Shown: one piece after another, positions 45,704 to 55,340 of the stretch | Position numbering within the stretch: the stretch's first letter is position 1 | How the letters are laid out: each line of letters starts with the position of its first letter | Source: CALZIK01 sp945787635 | GTDB taxonomy: Bacteria; Acidobacteriota; Thermoanaerobaculia; Multivoradales; JAHEKO01 | Length of the DNA: 64,000 nucleotides | Reading direction: 5' to 3' | Assembly (NCBI GenBank): GCA_947259725.1 | Contig: CAMYNM010000016.1 | Coordinates: 1 to 64,000, forward strand | The notes under the pieces: generated by a model | What the model saw: only the letters and a program-made list of their open reading frames with translations | Database searches by the model: none | Told to the model about the DNA's origin: nothing | Program-made: the position numbers and the translations under genes

Positions 45704-45991
45704 GGTTCACGCTCGCGCCGCCGAGCCAGCGCAGGCGCAGCAGAGGTTCGCTAATGGCGCGGTCGCCGATCGTCTGAAGGCGATCAGGCAGGAGCCAGGA
45801 TGCGGGTGCTTGGAGCCGGCGGCGAATGTAGAAGGAGTCACAGTGAGTTCGACATCATGGGGCTTAGACTGTCGTGCCGACGTCGGGATCGGGGAGACGC
45901 GTTGTTGAGCCCACTTCCAAACAGGAATCTTCACCCAACTTCGCGCGGCCGCTCTCGCGTCGCAGCCAGAACGCGACGCGAAGAGGCGACG
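45704..45991. other. 288-bp intergenic region, no feature seen
   Basis: Between the AbiEii gene and the HD-GYP gene. The frame of the latter is open to 45800, but no codon bias or signal supports coding before ATG 45992. No terminator hairpin with a T-run was spotted. Confidence 0.35.
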
Positions 45992-47284
45992 ATGCCCAAG
46001 TGGATCTCGTTGCGCTGGAAGGTCGGAGCGATCGTTTCGCTTCTGCTCGTTTCGGTCGCCGCCGTTATTGCAGTAGCGCTGGTGCGCTACGAGCGCTTCT
46101 TTCTCCTGGAAGAGGGCGACAAGCGGGTTCGATCCCTGACTCAGACGTTGGCGGTCAGTGCCCGCGACGCCCTCCTAGAGGGGGACGAGCTGCGCCTGGG
46201 GCCGATCATTCAGTCGATCATGCAGGATCCGGATGCGGTTCACGCCTTTGTGGTCGATCACAAGGGCGTCGTCGCCTACCATTCCGACACTCAACTCATC
46301 GGCTCCCACCTTTCACCGGCGGTCGAGCGAGAGGTCGAAGGCCTTCTCGCGGCGGCGGTGCCGGTTGTCGTCGAGGGAACGACGGTGGGCACGGCAGTCG
46401 TCGGTTTGAGCTCGGCCTTTGTCGAGCGAGCGACGCAAGCTACGGCGAAAGGGCTCTTGGCGCGCCTGGGGCTGGGCTCCTTACTGGGACTGGGCGGCAT
46501 TCTGCTGCTAACCGAACTGCATGTTCGGCGCATTGCACGACTCGAACAGGCTGTCCGGTCGCTCGGCGGCGGTGACCTTCGTGCCGAGGCGAACCTGCGG
46601 GGCCGAGACGAGCTCGCCCAATTGGCCGAGGATTTCAATCTGATGGTAGATGAGCTGCGCCGCGCGCGCGAAGAGGTCGAGCGCGGAGTCACCGATACGG
46701 TGAGTGCTCTGGCCTCGACCATCGAAGTCAACGATGCCTACACCTATGGGCACTGTGAGCGCGTGGCGCGGGGCACCAAGGCGATCGCGGAAGGCTTGGG
46801 AGTCGACGAGAAAGAGATGAACGATTTCGAGCTGGCGGCTCTTCTGCACGACATCGGCAAAATCGGTGTTGCAACCAACATACTGGCGAAGAAGGGTAAG
46901 CTGACCAAAGCCGAGTTCTTGGAGATGCAGGAACACGCCGCTTTGGGATCTCGAATTCTGGGTGCGGTTTCGTTCCTGGAAGAGGTCGCTTACTACGTTC
47001 GCCACCATCACGAGGACTGGGACGGGGGCGGTTATCCAGAAGGTCTTGCGGGCGAAGACACTCCGCTCGCTTCCCGGATCATCCACGTCGTCGATGCCTA
47101 CGACGCCATGATGTCCAGCCGGCCGTATCGGGCGGCGCTATCACGCGACGAAGCGATCAGGCGTATCGTCGCGGGTCGCGGCGGCCAGTTCGATCCCGAG
47201 ATCGTCGACACCCTTCTCGAGCTTGTGAAGGAAGGAACCATGGAGGCGATTCGGCGACAGGTCGACCAGGGGCTGGCGGCGTGA
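45992..47284 (+). CDS. Membrane-bound HD-GYP phosphodiesterase with sensor and HAMP domains (430 aa)
   Basis: Start ATG 45992 (GAAGAGGCGACG before it). TM1 (VGAIVSLLLVSVAAVIAVAL), an about 120-residue periplasmic sensor (VHAFVVDHKGVVAYHSDTQL, a dCACHE-like fold), TM2 (LARLGLGSLLGLGGILLLTE), HAMP, then the HD-GYP domain: HCERVARGTKAIAEGLG, catalytic H286-D287 (LLHDIGKIGV), HHHEDWDGGGYPEGL with the G-Y-P triad at 347-349, and IIHVVDAYDAMMSSRPYR. Predicted to hydrolyse cyclic di-GMP. It is translationally coupled (4-nt overlap) to a TPR lipoprotein. Confidence 0.93.
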   Translation: MPKWISLRWKVGAIVSLLLVSVAAVIAVALVRYERFFLLEEGDKRVRSLTQTLAVSARDALLEGDELRLGPIIQSIMQDPDAVHAFVVDHKGVVAYHSDTQLIGSHLSPAVEREVEGLLAAAVPVVVEGTTVGTAVVGLSSAFVERATQATAKGLLARLGLGSLLGLGGILLLTELHVRRIARLEQAVRSLGGGDLRAEANLRGRDELAQLAEDFNLMVDELRRAREEVERGVTDTVSALASTIEVNDAYTYGHCERVARGTKAIAEGLGVDEKEMNDFELAALLHDIGKIGVATNILAKKGKLTKAEFLEMQEHAALGSRILGAVSFLEEVAYYVRHHHEDWDGGGYPEGLAGEDTPLASRIIHVVDAYDAMMSSRPYRAALSRDEAIRRIVAGRGGQFDPEIVDTLLELVKEGTMEAIRRQVDQGLAA

Positions 47285-48213
47285 GAGCCATCGCTCGCTT
47301 CTGCGTCTTGGTGTTCGTGACTGGCTGTGCGACGGGCGGAAAGGTCGCGCCGCCCGAGACTCCTGAGCCCTCGGAGGCAGCGTGCGCCGACTGCCTGCCG
47401 AGCGACGAGCGTCCGCCGGACACCATGCTGCCGGTCGATCCAATGAATCCCGCATTGCCCCTGAATGTAGAGGCCGAGTGTTCGCAGGCCGCGCGCCTCT
47501 CTGCAGTGGGGGAGCACAAGCCCGCGGTCGACGGCCTCGAGACCGTTCTTCGAGCCGGCGCGACATGTCCGGACGCCGTCATGACGGCGGTCAAGGACTC
47601 CGGGCGCCGGCTTGCCGACGCCGACGAGCTGGCGCGCGTCGGGCTCGAGGCACGCAAGGTCGGCGATATCGCAACGGCCAAGGAGAGTTTTCACCTGGCT
47701 CTGGTCGTCTATCCGAAGTACTACTGGGTGCAAAAGCTGGTGCATGACCTGCCCGCCGACTCGTTGCCTGAAGTCCAGGCGCTCCGGGAAGCAGCCGCGG
47801 AGAGACTCTCTTCGGGGCTGCCTGAAGAAGCACTGGAATTGCTGGAACAGGCGGCTCTGATGTCCTCCGCGGGTCCCGAGGTCGCTGAGGAGATGGCACG
47901 AATCAGAACCGAGGTCGCCATCGTTCGACTCAGCGAGGCACGTCGCGCCCAGCAGACCGGTGATCTTTCGCGGGCGGCCGAAAGGACCAAGGAAGCTCTG
48001 GCAGCCCAACCGGATCAACCCGTCCTGGAGCAGGTCGTGGACTTTGCACGCCGGCTCGGGCTGCATCTCTTCTCCACGGGCGAATTGATCAAAGCGCAGA
48101 ACCTCTGGGATGCTGCCCTATCGCTCGATCAAGGGAACGCACTACTGGGTCAGTACCTCGAGGAGGTTAATGCCAGATTGCGGAATCTGGACGCAATCAA
48201 GGACCCCAACTAG
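47281..48213 (+). CDS. TPR-like lipoprotein (310 aa)
   Basis: GTG 47281 overlaps the stop of the HD-GYP gene (GTGA). A lipobox ends in V-T-G-C (C15), then a short Cys-Ala-x-Cys spacer. From about residue 60 on there are helical hairpins of TPR type (CSQAARLSAVGEHKPAVDGL; ARKVGDIATAKESFHLALVV; EARRAQQTGDLSRAAERTKE; LWDAALSLDQGNALLGQYLE). Probably a periplasmic assembly or scaffold lipoprotein working with the HD-GYP protein or the kinase downstream. No family recognised. Confidence 0.75.
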   Translation: MRAIARFCVLVFVTGCATGGKVAPPETPEPSEAACADCLPSDERPPDTMLPVDPMNPALPLNVEAECSQAARLSAVGEHKPAVDGLETVLRAGATCPDAVMTAVKDSGRRLADADELARVGLEARKVGDIATAKESFHLALVVYPKYYWVQKLVHDLPADSLPEVQALREAAAERLSSGLPEEALELLEQAALMSSAGPEVAEEMARIRTEVAIVRLSEARRAQQTGDLSRAAERTKEALAAQPDQPVLEQVVDFARRLGLHLFSTGELIKAQNLWDAALSLDQGNALLGQYLEEVNARLRNLDAIKDPN

Positions 48214-48299
48214 CCGGCACTACGAGCCCACGGAGCGGGTGGAGGACGGCAGCCCTCGGCAGATGACGGACAAGCATTCGATGTTTGGGTTGATCTAGT

Positions 48300-50465
48300 A
48301 TGTCGGTGTTGAAAACAAAGACAGTGATCGCTCGCGGTGAGTTTGGAAGGCCTGAGCACCGAACCGGCGCTTTCTTTCCTGGAGTGGCCGCAACGAGAGC
48401 CGATTCGTCCGCCGACGCTGTGAAGCGTCGGATCAAGCTGCGGTCGATTTTCCTGTCCCTTGCAGGGCTTCTCGTCGGTGTTCTCACGACGTGGGCTTTG
48501 CGAGCTACGGGTTACTGGGAGTTCAGCAACGAGGCTCTAGGGCTGCTGGTGGGTGTCTTGCTGTTGAGCTACCTGGGACTGTGGCTCATCCTGCGGTTCG
48601 AGCTTGACGCTCTTTTTCCCTGGGATCCTCACTTTCTCTACGTTCCTTGGGCGACCACGGTTTTTCTTTTCAGTTTCTTCACCCTCGTGCTGCCGGAGGC
48701 GCGCGTTCTTGTTCCGCTCGGCTTTCTGGTCAACGTGCTGTTTCTGGTCGGAGTCGCGGGATTCTGGGAGGTTTTCACGTTCAGCGGGCTCATGTGCATC
48801 GGGTATCTTGGCGCTGTGCTGGTCGTCGATCACCGGGGCGGCGACGTCGAGGTCGGGTTCGAGATCATCATGGCAGGCCTGATCTTGGTTCTCGGCGCGT
48901 ACGCCGGAGCCGTCTTGGAGCGGGCTCGGCGCAACAAGATGCGGATGCTCCGCCTGACTGCGGAGTTGAGCAAGCTGTCGCTTGCCGTCGAACAGGGCTC
49001 GTTTCTGCTGATCATCACCGACATTGACGGCAGGATCGAGTACGTCAATCCACACTTTGTGAAAACAACTGGCTACTCGCTCGATGAGATCGTGGGAAAG
49101 ACGCCGGCTGTTCTGAAATCGGGCGAGGCGTCCCCCGAATTCTACGAGGAGATCTGGCGGACCATTCTCTCCGGGGAAGCCTGGAACGGGGAGTTCAAGA
49201 ACCGCAAAAAGAACGGCGAGCCCTACTCCGTGCTCGCATCGATTTCCCCGCTGAGAGACGACTTGGGCGTCATTACCCACTTCCTGGGTGTACAGACGGA
49301 CATCACGCGGCAAAAAGAGATCGAGACTCAACTTGCCCAGGCTCAGAAAATGGAAGTCGTCGGCCAGTTGGTGAGCGGAGTGGCGCACGACTTCAACAAC
49401 TTGCTGACGGGAGTTATGGGTTATTCGGAGCTTGCACTCGAGCAGGCCGGAGACAACCAGAGCTTGCGCGAGGACCTGACAGAGGTCCGCAAGGCTGGGG
49501 AGAGCGCCAGCAAGCTGACCCAGCAGCTCCTGGCTTTCTCCCGGCAGCAGATGCTGCGGCCCGAGATTCTCGATCTCAACGCGGTGCTCGTCTCGACCGA
49601 AAACCTCTTGCGTCAGACGGTCACGGAAGAGATCGAACTGGTAACCACTCGCGAGCCGGAACTGGGCCTCGCACGCGTCGATCCTGCCCAAATCCAGCAG
49701 ATCTTGCTGAATCTGGCGGTGAACGCTCGCGACGCCATGCCGCATGGGGGCCAGTTCAGGGTCGAGACGGCGAACACCGAGGTTGGGCGAGAGTTCGTCG
49801 ACGAGCAAGTCACGGTGCGTCCGGGTCGCTACGTCATGCTGACGGTGTCCGACACCGGAGTCGGAATGACCGAGCAGGTTCGAAAGAGGATCTTCGAGCC
49901 TTTCTTCACGACCAAGGAGCTCGGCCGCGGAACCGGCCTCGGCCTGGCGACGGTGTATGGCATCGTCAAGCAGAGTGGAGGCTATATCTGGGTCGATAGC
50001 CAGTTGGGGAAAGGTACCGAGTTCAGAGTGTTTCTGCCCCGCGTAGAAGGAGTGGCGGCAGAGCTCGAGACGGTGGAAGCCGGTCCAGCGCCTCCTCGAG
50101 GGGTCGAAACCATTCTTCTGGTGGAGGACGACAAGGTCGTCCGCACCTTGGCCGAGCTCGTTCTGACCGGCGCAGGGTACCGTGTCGTGATGGCCGAGAA
50201 CCCGGCGATGGCGATCGCTCGCTGGAAGGACGGCACCATCGATCTTCTGGTTACCGACATCGTCATGCCCGGGATGAACGGCGTCGATCTGGCTGACAGT
50301 TTCACCAGCAAACAGCCCGGTCTCAAGGTTCTGTATATGTCGGGCTACGCAGCCCGGTCGGTCATCGAGAACAAGCTCGCGGATCCGGATACGCCCTTCA
50401 TGAGCAAGCCTTTCAAGGTCGCTGACCTCCTGTCCAAGGTAAGGGAGGTTTTGGACTCCCGGTAA
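48300..50465 (+). CDS. Hybrid sensor histidine kinase (membrane sensor, PAS, HisKA-HATPase, receiver), 721 aa
   Basis: Five or six N-terminal membrane helices (LRSIFLSLAGLLVGVLTTWA to GFEIIMAGLILVLGAYAGAV), a PAS domain about 235-350 (GSFLLIITDIDGRIEYVNPH; TGYSLDEIVGK), then the kinase core: H363 in GVAHDFNNLLTGVMG, N box NLAVNARDAMPHGG, G1 SDTGVGM, F box EPFFTTKELGRGTG, and a G2 loop GLGLATVYGIV. A C-terminal receiver carries ILLVEDD and phospho-acceptor D653 in VTDIVMPGMNG, with K in FMSKPFK. The family resembles NtrB/CckA-like hybrids. Partner receiver or Hpt not found nearby. ATG 48300 used. Confidence 0.94.
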   Translation: MSVLKTKTVIARGEFGRPEHRTGAFFPGVAATRADSSADAVKRRIKLRSIFLSLAGLLVGVLTTWALRATGYWEFSNEALGLLVGVLLLSYLGLWLILRFELDALFPWDPHFLYVPWATTVFLFSFFTLVLPEARVLVPLGFLVNVLFLVGVAGFWEVFTFSGLMCIGYLGAVLVVDHRGGDVEVGFEIIMAGLILVLGAYAGAVLERARRNKMRMLRLTAELSKLSLAVEQGSFLLIITDIDGRIEYVNPHFVKTTGYSLDEIVGKTPAVLKSGEASPEFYEEIWRTILSGEAWNGEFKNRKKNGEPYSVLASISPLRDDLGVITHFLGVQTDITRQKEIETQLAQAQKMEVVGQLVSGVAHDFNNLLTGVMGYSELALEQAGDNQSLREDLTEVRKAGESASKLTQQLLAFSRQQMLRPEILDLNAVLVSTENLLRQTVTEEIELVTTREPELGLARVDPAQIQQILLNLAVNARDAMPHGGQFRVETANTEVGREFVDEQVTVRPGRYVMLTVSDTGVGMTEQVRKRIFEPFFTTKELGRGTGLGLATVYGIVKQSGGYIWVDSQLGKGTEFRVFLPRVEGVAAELETVEAGPAPPRGVETILLVEDDKVVRTLAELVLTGAGYRVVMAENPAMAIARWKDGTIDLLVTDIVMPGMNGVDLADSFTSKQPGLKVLYMSGYAARSVIENKLADPDTPFMSKPFKVADLLSKVREVLDSR

Positions 50466-50560
50466 CGTGGGACCGTGAGATCCGGGTGTCCGACGGCCCA
50501 CCGTCTCCTCGCTTGGCGCGGAACCGGCTGAGTAGCTTCCGCACCCTTCGGAGTGACACG

Positions 50561-52197
50561 ATGCCCGCGATGACCGGAGAGCGCACCGAGCGACTGACAC
50601 GCGCCCTGTCGGTCTATGCCGATCGGCGGATGGCCAAGATCCTGCTGATCGGTTTCGTGAGCGGTTTCCCATGGGTACTGATCGGTTCGATGATCACCCT
50701 CTGGCTGCAGGAGGAGGGGTTCAGCCGCAGCGGCATCGGCCTCTTTGGTCTGGTCTTCGCGGTGTACGCGTTCAACATGCTCTGGGCGCCTCTGGTCGAC
50801 AGCGTCCACATCCCTCTCTTGTCGCGGGCGGTCGGGCAGCGACGGTCCTGGATCGTGACCATGCAGGGAGTGATCGCGCTGGCGGTCGTCGCGCTGTCGA
50901 GGCTCGATCCCGGGCAGGACATCGTCGTCATGTCCGTTTGCGCGCTGGCGATCGCCTGTGCGAGCGCGACCCAGGACGTGGCCATCGACGCGACCCGGAT
51001 CGAGCTCATCGGCAAGATGGAGCCNNNNNNNNNNNNNNNNNNNNNNNNNNNNNNNNNNNNNNNNNNNNNNNNNNNNNNNNNNNNNNNNNNNNNNNNNNNN
51101 NNNNNNNNAACCGTGGCGTCGAAGGGTACTGGCCGATGACCTATCTGGTGACGCTCGGCGTGATCGCCGTCAGCGTGGCGGCGGTACTGCGCTTCGTCGA
51201 CGAGCCACCGCCTGTGGAGCGCGAATCGGGCCAGTCCGAGGATGTCCGCCGGATGCGCGAGCTTCTGATCGCGACGAGCGCAACGGGCTCCAGGGCGCGC
51301 GCCGTCCAGTTCGTCCTCGGCCGCCCGGCCCTCGCGGCCAGCGCCTTCGCCGCGCTCTTCTTCGCCTTGCTGGTGCACCCCTATGCCGCGCCGAAGCTCG
51401 GGACCTGGATCGGCGAGCGGCCCGGGGCAGGGATCGGGATCCTCTTTGCCGTCTTCTTGCTGGCAGCGTTGGTGCTGTGGACAGTGCTCTTCGTGGTCAA
51501 GGAGGTGGTCGTTCGTCGCGATCGGCGCGGCGCCGACGCCATCGCGCGGGTCTACTCGATCTACTACATGCCGGTGGCGCGCTTCCTCCAGAACCATGGG
51601 GCGCGGGTGGGAGCGATCATCATCGCCACGATCCTGCTGTTCAAGGTGGGAGAGGCCTTCCTGGGGCGGATGTCTCTGGTGTTTTATAAAGAGGTTGGGT
51701 TCTCGAAGTCCGACATCGCCCTCTATCAGAAGGGCTTCGGCACGCTCTCGGTGTGCTTTTTCTCGGTTCTCGGTAGCCTGATCAACGCTCGGTACGGTCT
51801 CTTCAAGGGTATCTTTGCAGCCGGGGTGGCCATGGCCTCCACCAACCTGCTATTCGCGCTCCTGGCGGCTCACCCGGTGAAGTGGCTGTTCACGGTCGCG
51901 GTCGTGACGGATCAGTTCACCACCGCCATCTCGACGGTGGCCTTCGTCGCCTTTATTTCCCAGCTCTGCGACCGGACCTACACCGCGACTCAATACGCCG
52001 CGTTCGCTTCGCTCGGAAACTTGTCAAGGACGACGCTGTCGGCCGGCAGTGGAATGGTCGTCGACGCCCTGGATGGTAACTGGACGGTTTTCTTCGTGCT
52101 CACGACCCTGATGGTCGTCCCCAGCCTGCTACTGCTGCTGGTCGTCCGCAAGGACCTGCGGCCCCTGATGGAGGGGCACAGCGCGAGGGTGCTCTAG
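50561..52197 (+). CDS. ampG: AmpG-like muropeptide MFS permease, interrupted by an 84-N gap (51025-51108)
   Basis: Start ATG 50561. The N-terminal segment (ILLIGFVSGFPWVLIGSMIT; LWAPLVDSVHIPLLSRAVGQ; RRSWIVTMQGVIALAVVALS; DVAIDATRIELIG) has the charged loop and R-x-R-x-W of the AmpG family of muropeptide/anhydromuropeptide importers (peptidoglycan recycling). After the Ns the protein resumes as GYWPMTYLVTLGVIAVSVAA and continues with about eight more helices. The two halves are in different frames around the 84 Ns, so the placeholder length is wrong; a true gap of length 1 modulo 3 would restore one frame. By comparison with the family, about 40 residues are missing. Confidence 0.85.
51025..51108. 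other. Assembly gap (84 N)
   Basis: Run of unknown bases inside ampG; its length does not preserve the reading frame between the flanking gene halves. Confidence 0.99.
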
Positions 52198-52322
52198 CAG
52201 CCTGCCGTCCTTGACAGCAACGAAAAATTGCGTAGGCTTCAGGAAGCGACACACAGGTCTGACCGTAAGGAGTGTCACATGGCCACGAGCGGCTACGCGG
52301 AGCATAGCGCTCTTCGGAACAC

Positions 52323-54554
52323 TTATCGCCGGCTGATCAGGATCAACGGGCACGAAGTTTCGGTGGCAAGGCGCAGAGTCAGCTCGCCGAAGGTGCGGCG
52401 ACGGCGTGCCAGCCGCTGCAAACCGAGGACGACCAGATCCGCGGTCTTGGCGGCCTCGACCAACTCGCCGAGGGCGTTGCCGGATCGAATCAGTCGCACC
52501 TCGAAGGCGCCCGACGATTCGTCCTGGGCGAGAAACGTGAGGCCGCGATCGGCCTCGCGATAGTCACGCTCGGAGGCGTCCTCCGGAAGCACCCGCAAGT
52601 AGGTGATCCGGCGCTCGCGGCTTCGCGCCAGACTGGCCAGGAGGCGCGCGCGCAGGACGCTTTGATCCCGCCGACCGCCGACCGGAACGAGGATGTCGTG
52701 AGCCGAAGCGGGCGTCCAGCCCTCGGGCGCGCGGAGTACCACGACGTCGGACTGCACGGCGTTGATGAGGCCGCCGACTCGGGTGCTCATCGTCTCCCGG
52801 GTGAGCTGGCCGAGACCCACGAGCAGACTCTCGGGGCGGTGGACCCTGGCCACCCGGGCGATCTCGAGCCACGGGTCCGCGGCCACCGTCGTGAGCCACT
52901 CGGGCGTCGAGCCGGATGTGAGCGAGAGAAACAACGACTGGTCGAGGATCGCCTCGACGTCGACCAACTGCTTGGCGAGATCGCCCCGCTCCCACGTTCC
53001 GGGCGGCTGGACGACGGAGTGCAGGAGAACGCGCCCGACCTTCGGCGGCGTGATGGCGTTGGCCAGCTCCACCATCGCGGGTGTGCTCGAAGGTTTGGCG
53101 ATCGGCACCAGCACCAGAGGCGCCCGGCCCCTGAGGCGCACCAGCTCCGGATCGAGACCTTCGGCCGAGGCGTCGACGACTCCCGCCCGCTGACCGAACA
53201 GAAAGAAGTAGAGGCCGAAACCGAAGCCCAGCCAGAGCACGGCGATCAGACCGGCGGAGGGCACGACGAAGCCCTGATAGAGGGCGAGACCGACGCACGC
53301 CAGACCGCCGACGATCGGCACGAGTGGGAAACCCGGTACCCGGAAGGCGACCGCCGAACCTCCGCCTCGTTGTCTCATCAGGATATTGATGCCGTGCGCC
53401 AGGGCGAAGGAGACGAGGAAGATCAGGCTCGACACGGCGCCCGCGACCGGAACGTCCGGCACCAGAACCAAGATGATCACGACCATCAGCGAGGTGACCA
53501 CAATCGCGATCGCCGGAGTGCCCTTGGCTCGGTGCAGATCGCCGAGCGCGTGGGGGAGACTTCGATCTCGCGCCATCGTGAGCGCCACGCGGGACGCCGC
53601 CAGCAAGTTGGCGTGAAGAGCGGACAACATGGAAAGGATGGCGGCGACGATGACCATCCAGAACCCGAATGCGCCCAGGTAGGTTCTTGCCGCCGAAGCA
53701 ACCACCGTGGCCGGATCGGCCGCGCTCAGGGCCGTGATCGAGTTGCCCGGCGCAACTCCGACCGTGGCGATCACGAACAGAAACGGCATGTAGATGACGA
53801 GTGCCGCTCCCAGCGAGAGGAACATCGCCTTGGGAATCGTGCGGCTGGGGTCCCGGACTTCGCCGCCGACCGCGGCGATCAGATCGAATCCCTGCAACGC
53901 AATGAAGGTATAGCCCATGGCCTGGAATAGGCCGATCGTGCCGCCGGGAAAGAACGGCGTCAGGCGGTCGGCCAGGCTTGCCGCAGGTTCGTCGAGGAGC
54001 GCCCACAGGCCGGCGGCGATCAACACCAGAAAGACGACGACTTTTCCGATCGTGGCCCCCATGCCACCGCCCGACGCCTTCCGGTAGAGAAGCAGCGTAT
54101 AGGCCGAGGTCGCGAGAATGGCCATGGCGAGAAGCCCGCTTCGACTCTCGATCCAGGCCGGCGCGGAGTCGCCGACGAGCTTCCACAGGTGAACCACCGC
54201 AAAGCTCGCGAAGGAGGCGAAGCCCAAGGCGTAGAGAACCGCGGCCACGATCGAGGCCAGCCAGACCACCCAACCGACCATGAAGGCGGCCTCGCTCGAA
54301 AGGGTCTTCTTGGCGAAGGTGTAGGGGCCGCCGGACTCCGGAAACGTGGAGGCCAGCTCGGCGAAGCTCAGCGCCGTGAGCGCGGCGATGACTCCGTTGA
54401 GCGCGAACGCGACCATGGCGCCCGGCCCCGTGGCCGCGAACGCGACGCCCGCGAGAGCCAGGATGCCTCCCCCGACGATCGCTCCGACGCCGATGCCCGT
54501 CGCGCCCCACAGCCCGATCGATCGGTCGAGAGTGTCTCCCCGGGTTGCGGTCAT
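52323..54554 (-). CDS. APC-superfamily amino-acid permease with C-terminal UspA domains (743 aa)
   Basis: ATG 54554 preferred to TTG 54566. Twelve membrane segments of the APC fold (GLWGATGIGVGAIVGGGILA; ELASTFPESGGPYTFAKKTL; LFQAMGYTFIALQGFDLIAA; YLGAFGFWMVIVAAILSMLS) fill the first about 470 residues. Two universal-stress-protein-like domains follow (LVLVPIAKPSSTPAMVELAN; HDILVPVGGRRDQSVLRARL; ADLVVLGLQR) to the end. Such permease-Usp fusions may tie amino-acid or cation uptake to nucleotide or stress signals. Substrate unknown. No partner gene adjacent. Confidence 0.9.
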   Translation of the reverse strand: MTATRGDTLDRSIGLWGATGIGVGAIVGGGILALAGVAFAATGPGAMVAFALNGVIAALTALSFAELASTFPESGGPYTFAKKTLSSEAAFMVGWVVWLASIVAAVLYALGFASFASFAVVHLWKLVGDSAPAWIESRSGLLAMAILATSAYTLLLYRKASGGGMGATIGKVVVFLVLIAAGLWALLDEPAASLADRLTPFFPGGTIGLFQAMGYTFIALQGFDLIAAVGGEVRDPSRTIPKAMFLSLGAALVIYMPFLFVIATVGVAPGNSITALSAADPATVVASAARTYLGAFGFWMVIVAAILSMLSALHANLLAASRVALTMARDRSLPHALGDLHRAKGTPAIAIVVTSLMVVIILVLVPDVPVAGAVSSLIFLVSFALAHGINILMRQRGGGSAVAFRVPGFPLVPIVGGLACVGLALYQGFVVPSAGLIAVLWLGFGFGLYFFLFGQRAGVVDASAEGLDPELVRLRGRAPLVLVPIAKPSSTPAMVELANAITPPKVGRVLLHSVVQPPGTWERGDLAKQLVDVEAILDQSLFLSLTSGSTPEWLTTVAADPWLEIARVARVHRPESLLVGLGQLTRETMSTRVGGLINAVQSDVVVLRAPEGWTPASAHDILVPVGGRRDQSVLRARLLASLARSRERRITYLRVLPEDASERDYREADRGLTFLAQDESSGAFEVRLIRSGNALGELVEAAKTADLVVLGLQRLARRRRTFGELTLRLATETSCPLILISRR

Positions 54555-54660
54555 TACCGCAGGCAACCTACGGCCGTTGGCTGGTGGCTGTCAACGAGGC
54601 TGCAGTTTCTCGACCCCGGAGTCCGCCACCGCAGGCGGAAAGGTCCGTGTGCCTGAGCCA

Positions 54661-54693
54661 ACAAAAAAAGGGACCCTCCGTTGGGAGGGTCCC
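54661..54693 (-). terminator. Intrinsic terminator of the RRM gene
   Basis: A perfect 10-bp stem GGGACCCTCC-GTTG-GGAGGGTCCC (54670-54693) is followed on the minus strand by seven T (A-run 54663-54669). It is 50 bp after the stop of the RRM protein and reads in its direction. It also shields the APC permease further along. Confidence 0.95.
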
Positions 54694-54743
54694 GTCTCAG
54701 TCTCGTCTTCGGAGGTCCCGAGAACCTCCGCTGCGACTACTGA

Positions 54744-55019
54744 CTACCGAAACGACCGGCCGCCGGAGCGGTTGTCGGCGCGAGGCCGGGCCTCGTTGAC
54801 GTTGAGGCTACGGTCACCCATGGTGGTTCCGTTGAGCGCGCTGATCGCCGTGTCGGCGTCGGCAGTTGCCATCTCGACGAAGCCGAAGCCCCGCGGTCGA
54901 CCGGTTTCACGGTCGGTGATGACGGCGACGGACTCGACAGCGCCATGGGCGGTGAAGAGCTCGCGAACCTGGTCTTCGGTAGCGGTGAAGGGCAGATTGC
55001 CCACATAGAACTTTTTCAT
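54744..55019 (-). CDS. RRM-type RNA-binding protein (91 aa)
   Basis: A single RNA recognition motif: RNP2 KFYVGNLPF (residues 3-11) and RNP1 RPRGFGFVEM, with the beta-alpha-beta-beta-alpha-beta pattern and a basic, Gly/Arg-rich tail (ADNRSGGRSFR). Such small bacterial RRM proteins are often cold-induced. It has its own terminator and no operon partner. Confidence 0.94.
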   Translation of the reverse strand: MKKFYVGNLPFTATEDQVRELFTAHGAVESVAVITDRETGRPRGFGFVEMATADADTAISALNGTTMGDRSLNVNEARPRADNRSGGRSFR

Positions 55020-55340
55020 GATGTCTCTTTTCCTTTGTTGATGTCGCGAAGGTCGTAACCTCTCGGCATCGATTGATACGCGATTCCGGAATCGGAATCT
55101 TCCGACGGAGCTAGTTCGCCTCTGGCAAGTGGGAAAGCGGCTACTTCAGGAAGAACTCGGGATGCTTCAGGCCGCAGTGCAAGCCTTTGGCAGAGCGAAT
55201 CTGCTCGTCAATCCGGACCCTCGGGGAGACGGCGTCCGAAGTCAACAGCGTGTTCTTGGATCAGGACCTGTGAGGCAGTAGGTGGAAGCCTGATCTTCGC
55301 GCCGAATCACGACCCGGTCGGCCTCGATGTTCGGCGTGCC
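55020..55340. other. 321-bp intergenic region with a possible C-terminal relic
   Basis: Upstream region of the RRM gene (minus strand). On the minus strand a short open stretch to about 55142 reads LLTSDAVSPRVRIDEQIRSA then KGLHCGLKHPEFFLK and stop, which looks like a real protein end but has no start and is not recognised; it may be another relic. No promoter marked. Confidence 0.35.

Noticed and set aside
48537..50672. A 711-codon open frame on the minus strand over the hybrid kinase
   Set aside because: It is the antisense shadow of the kinase, whose conserved motifs lie on the plus strand.
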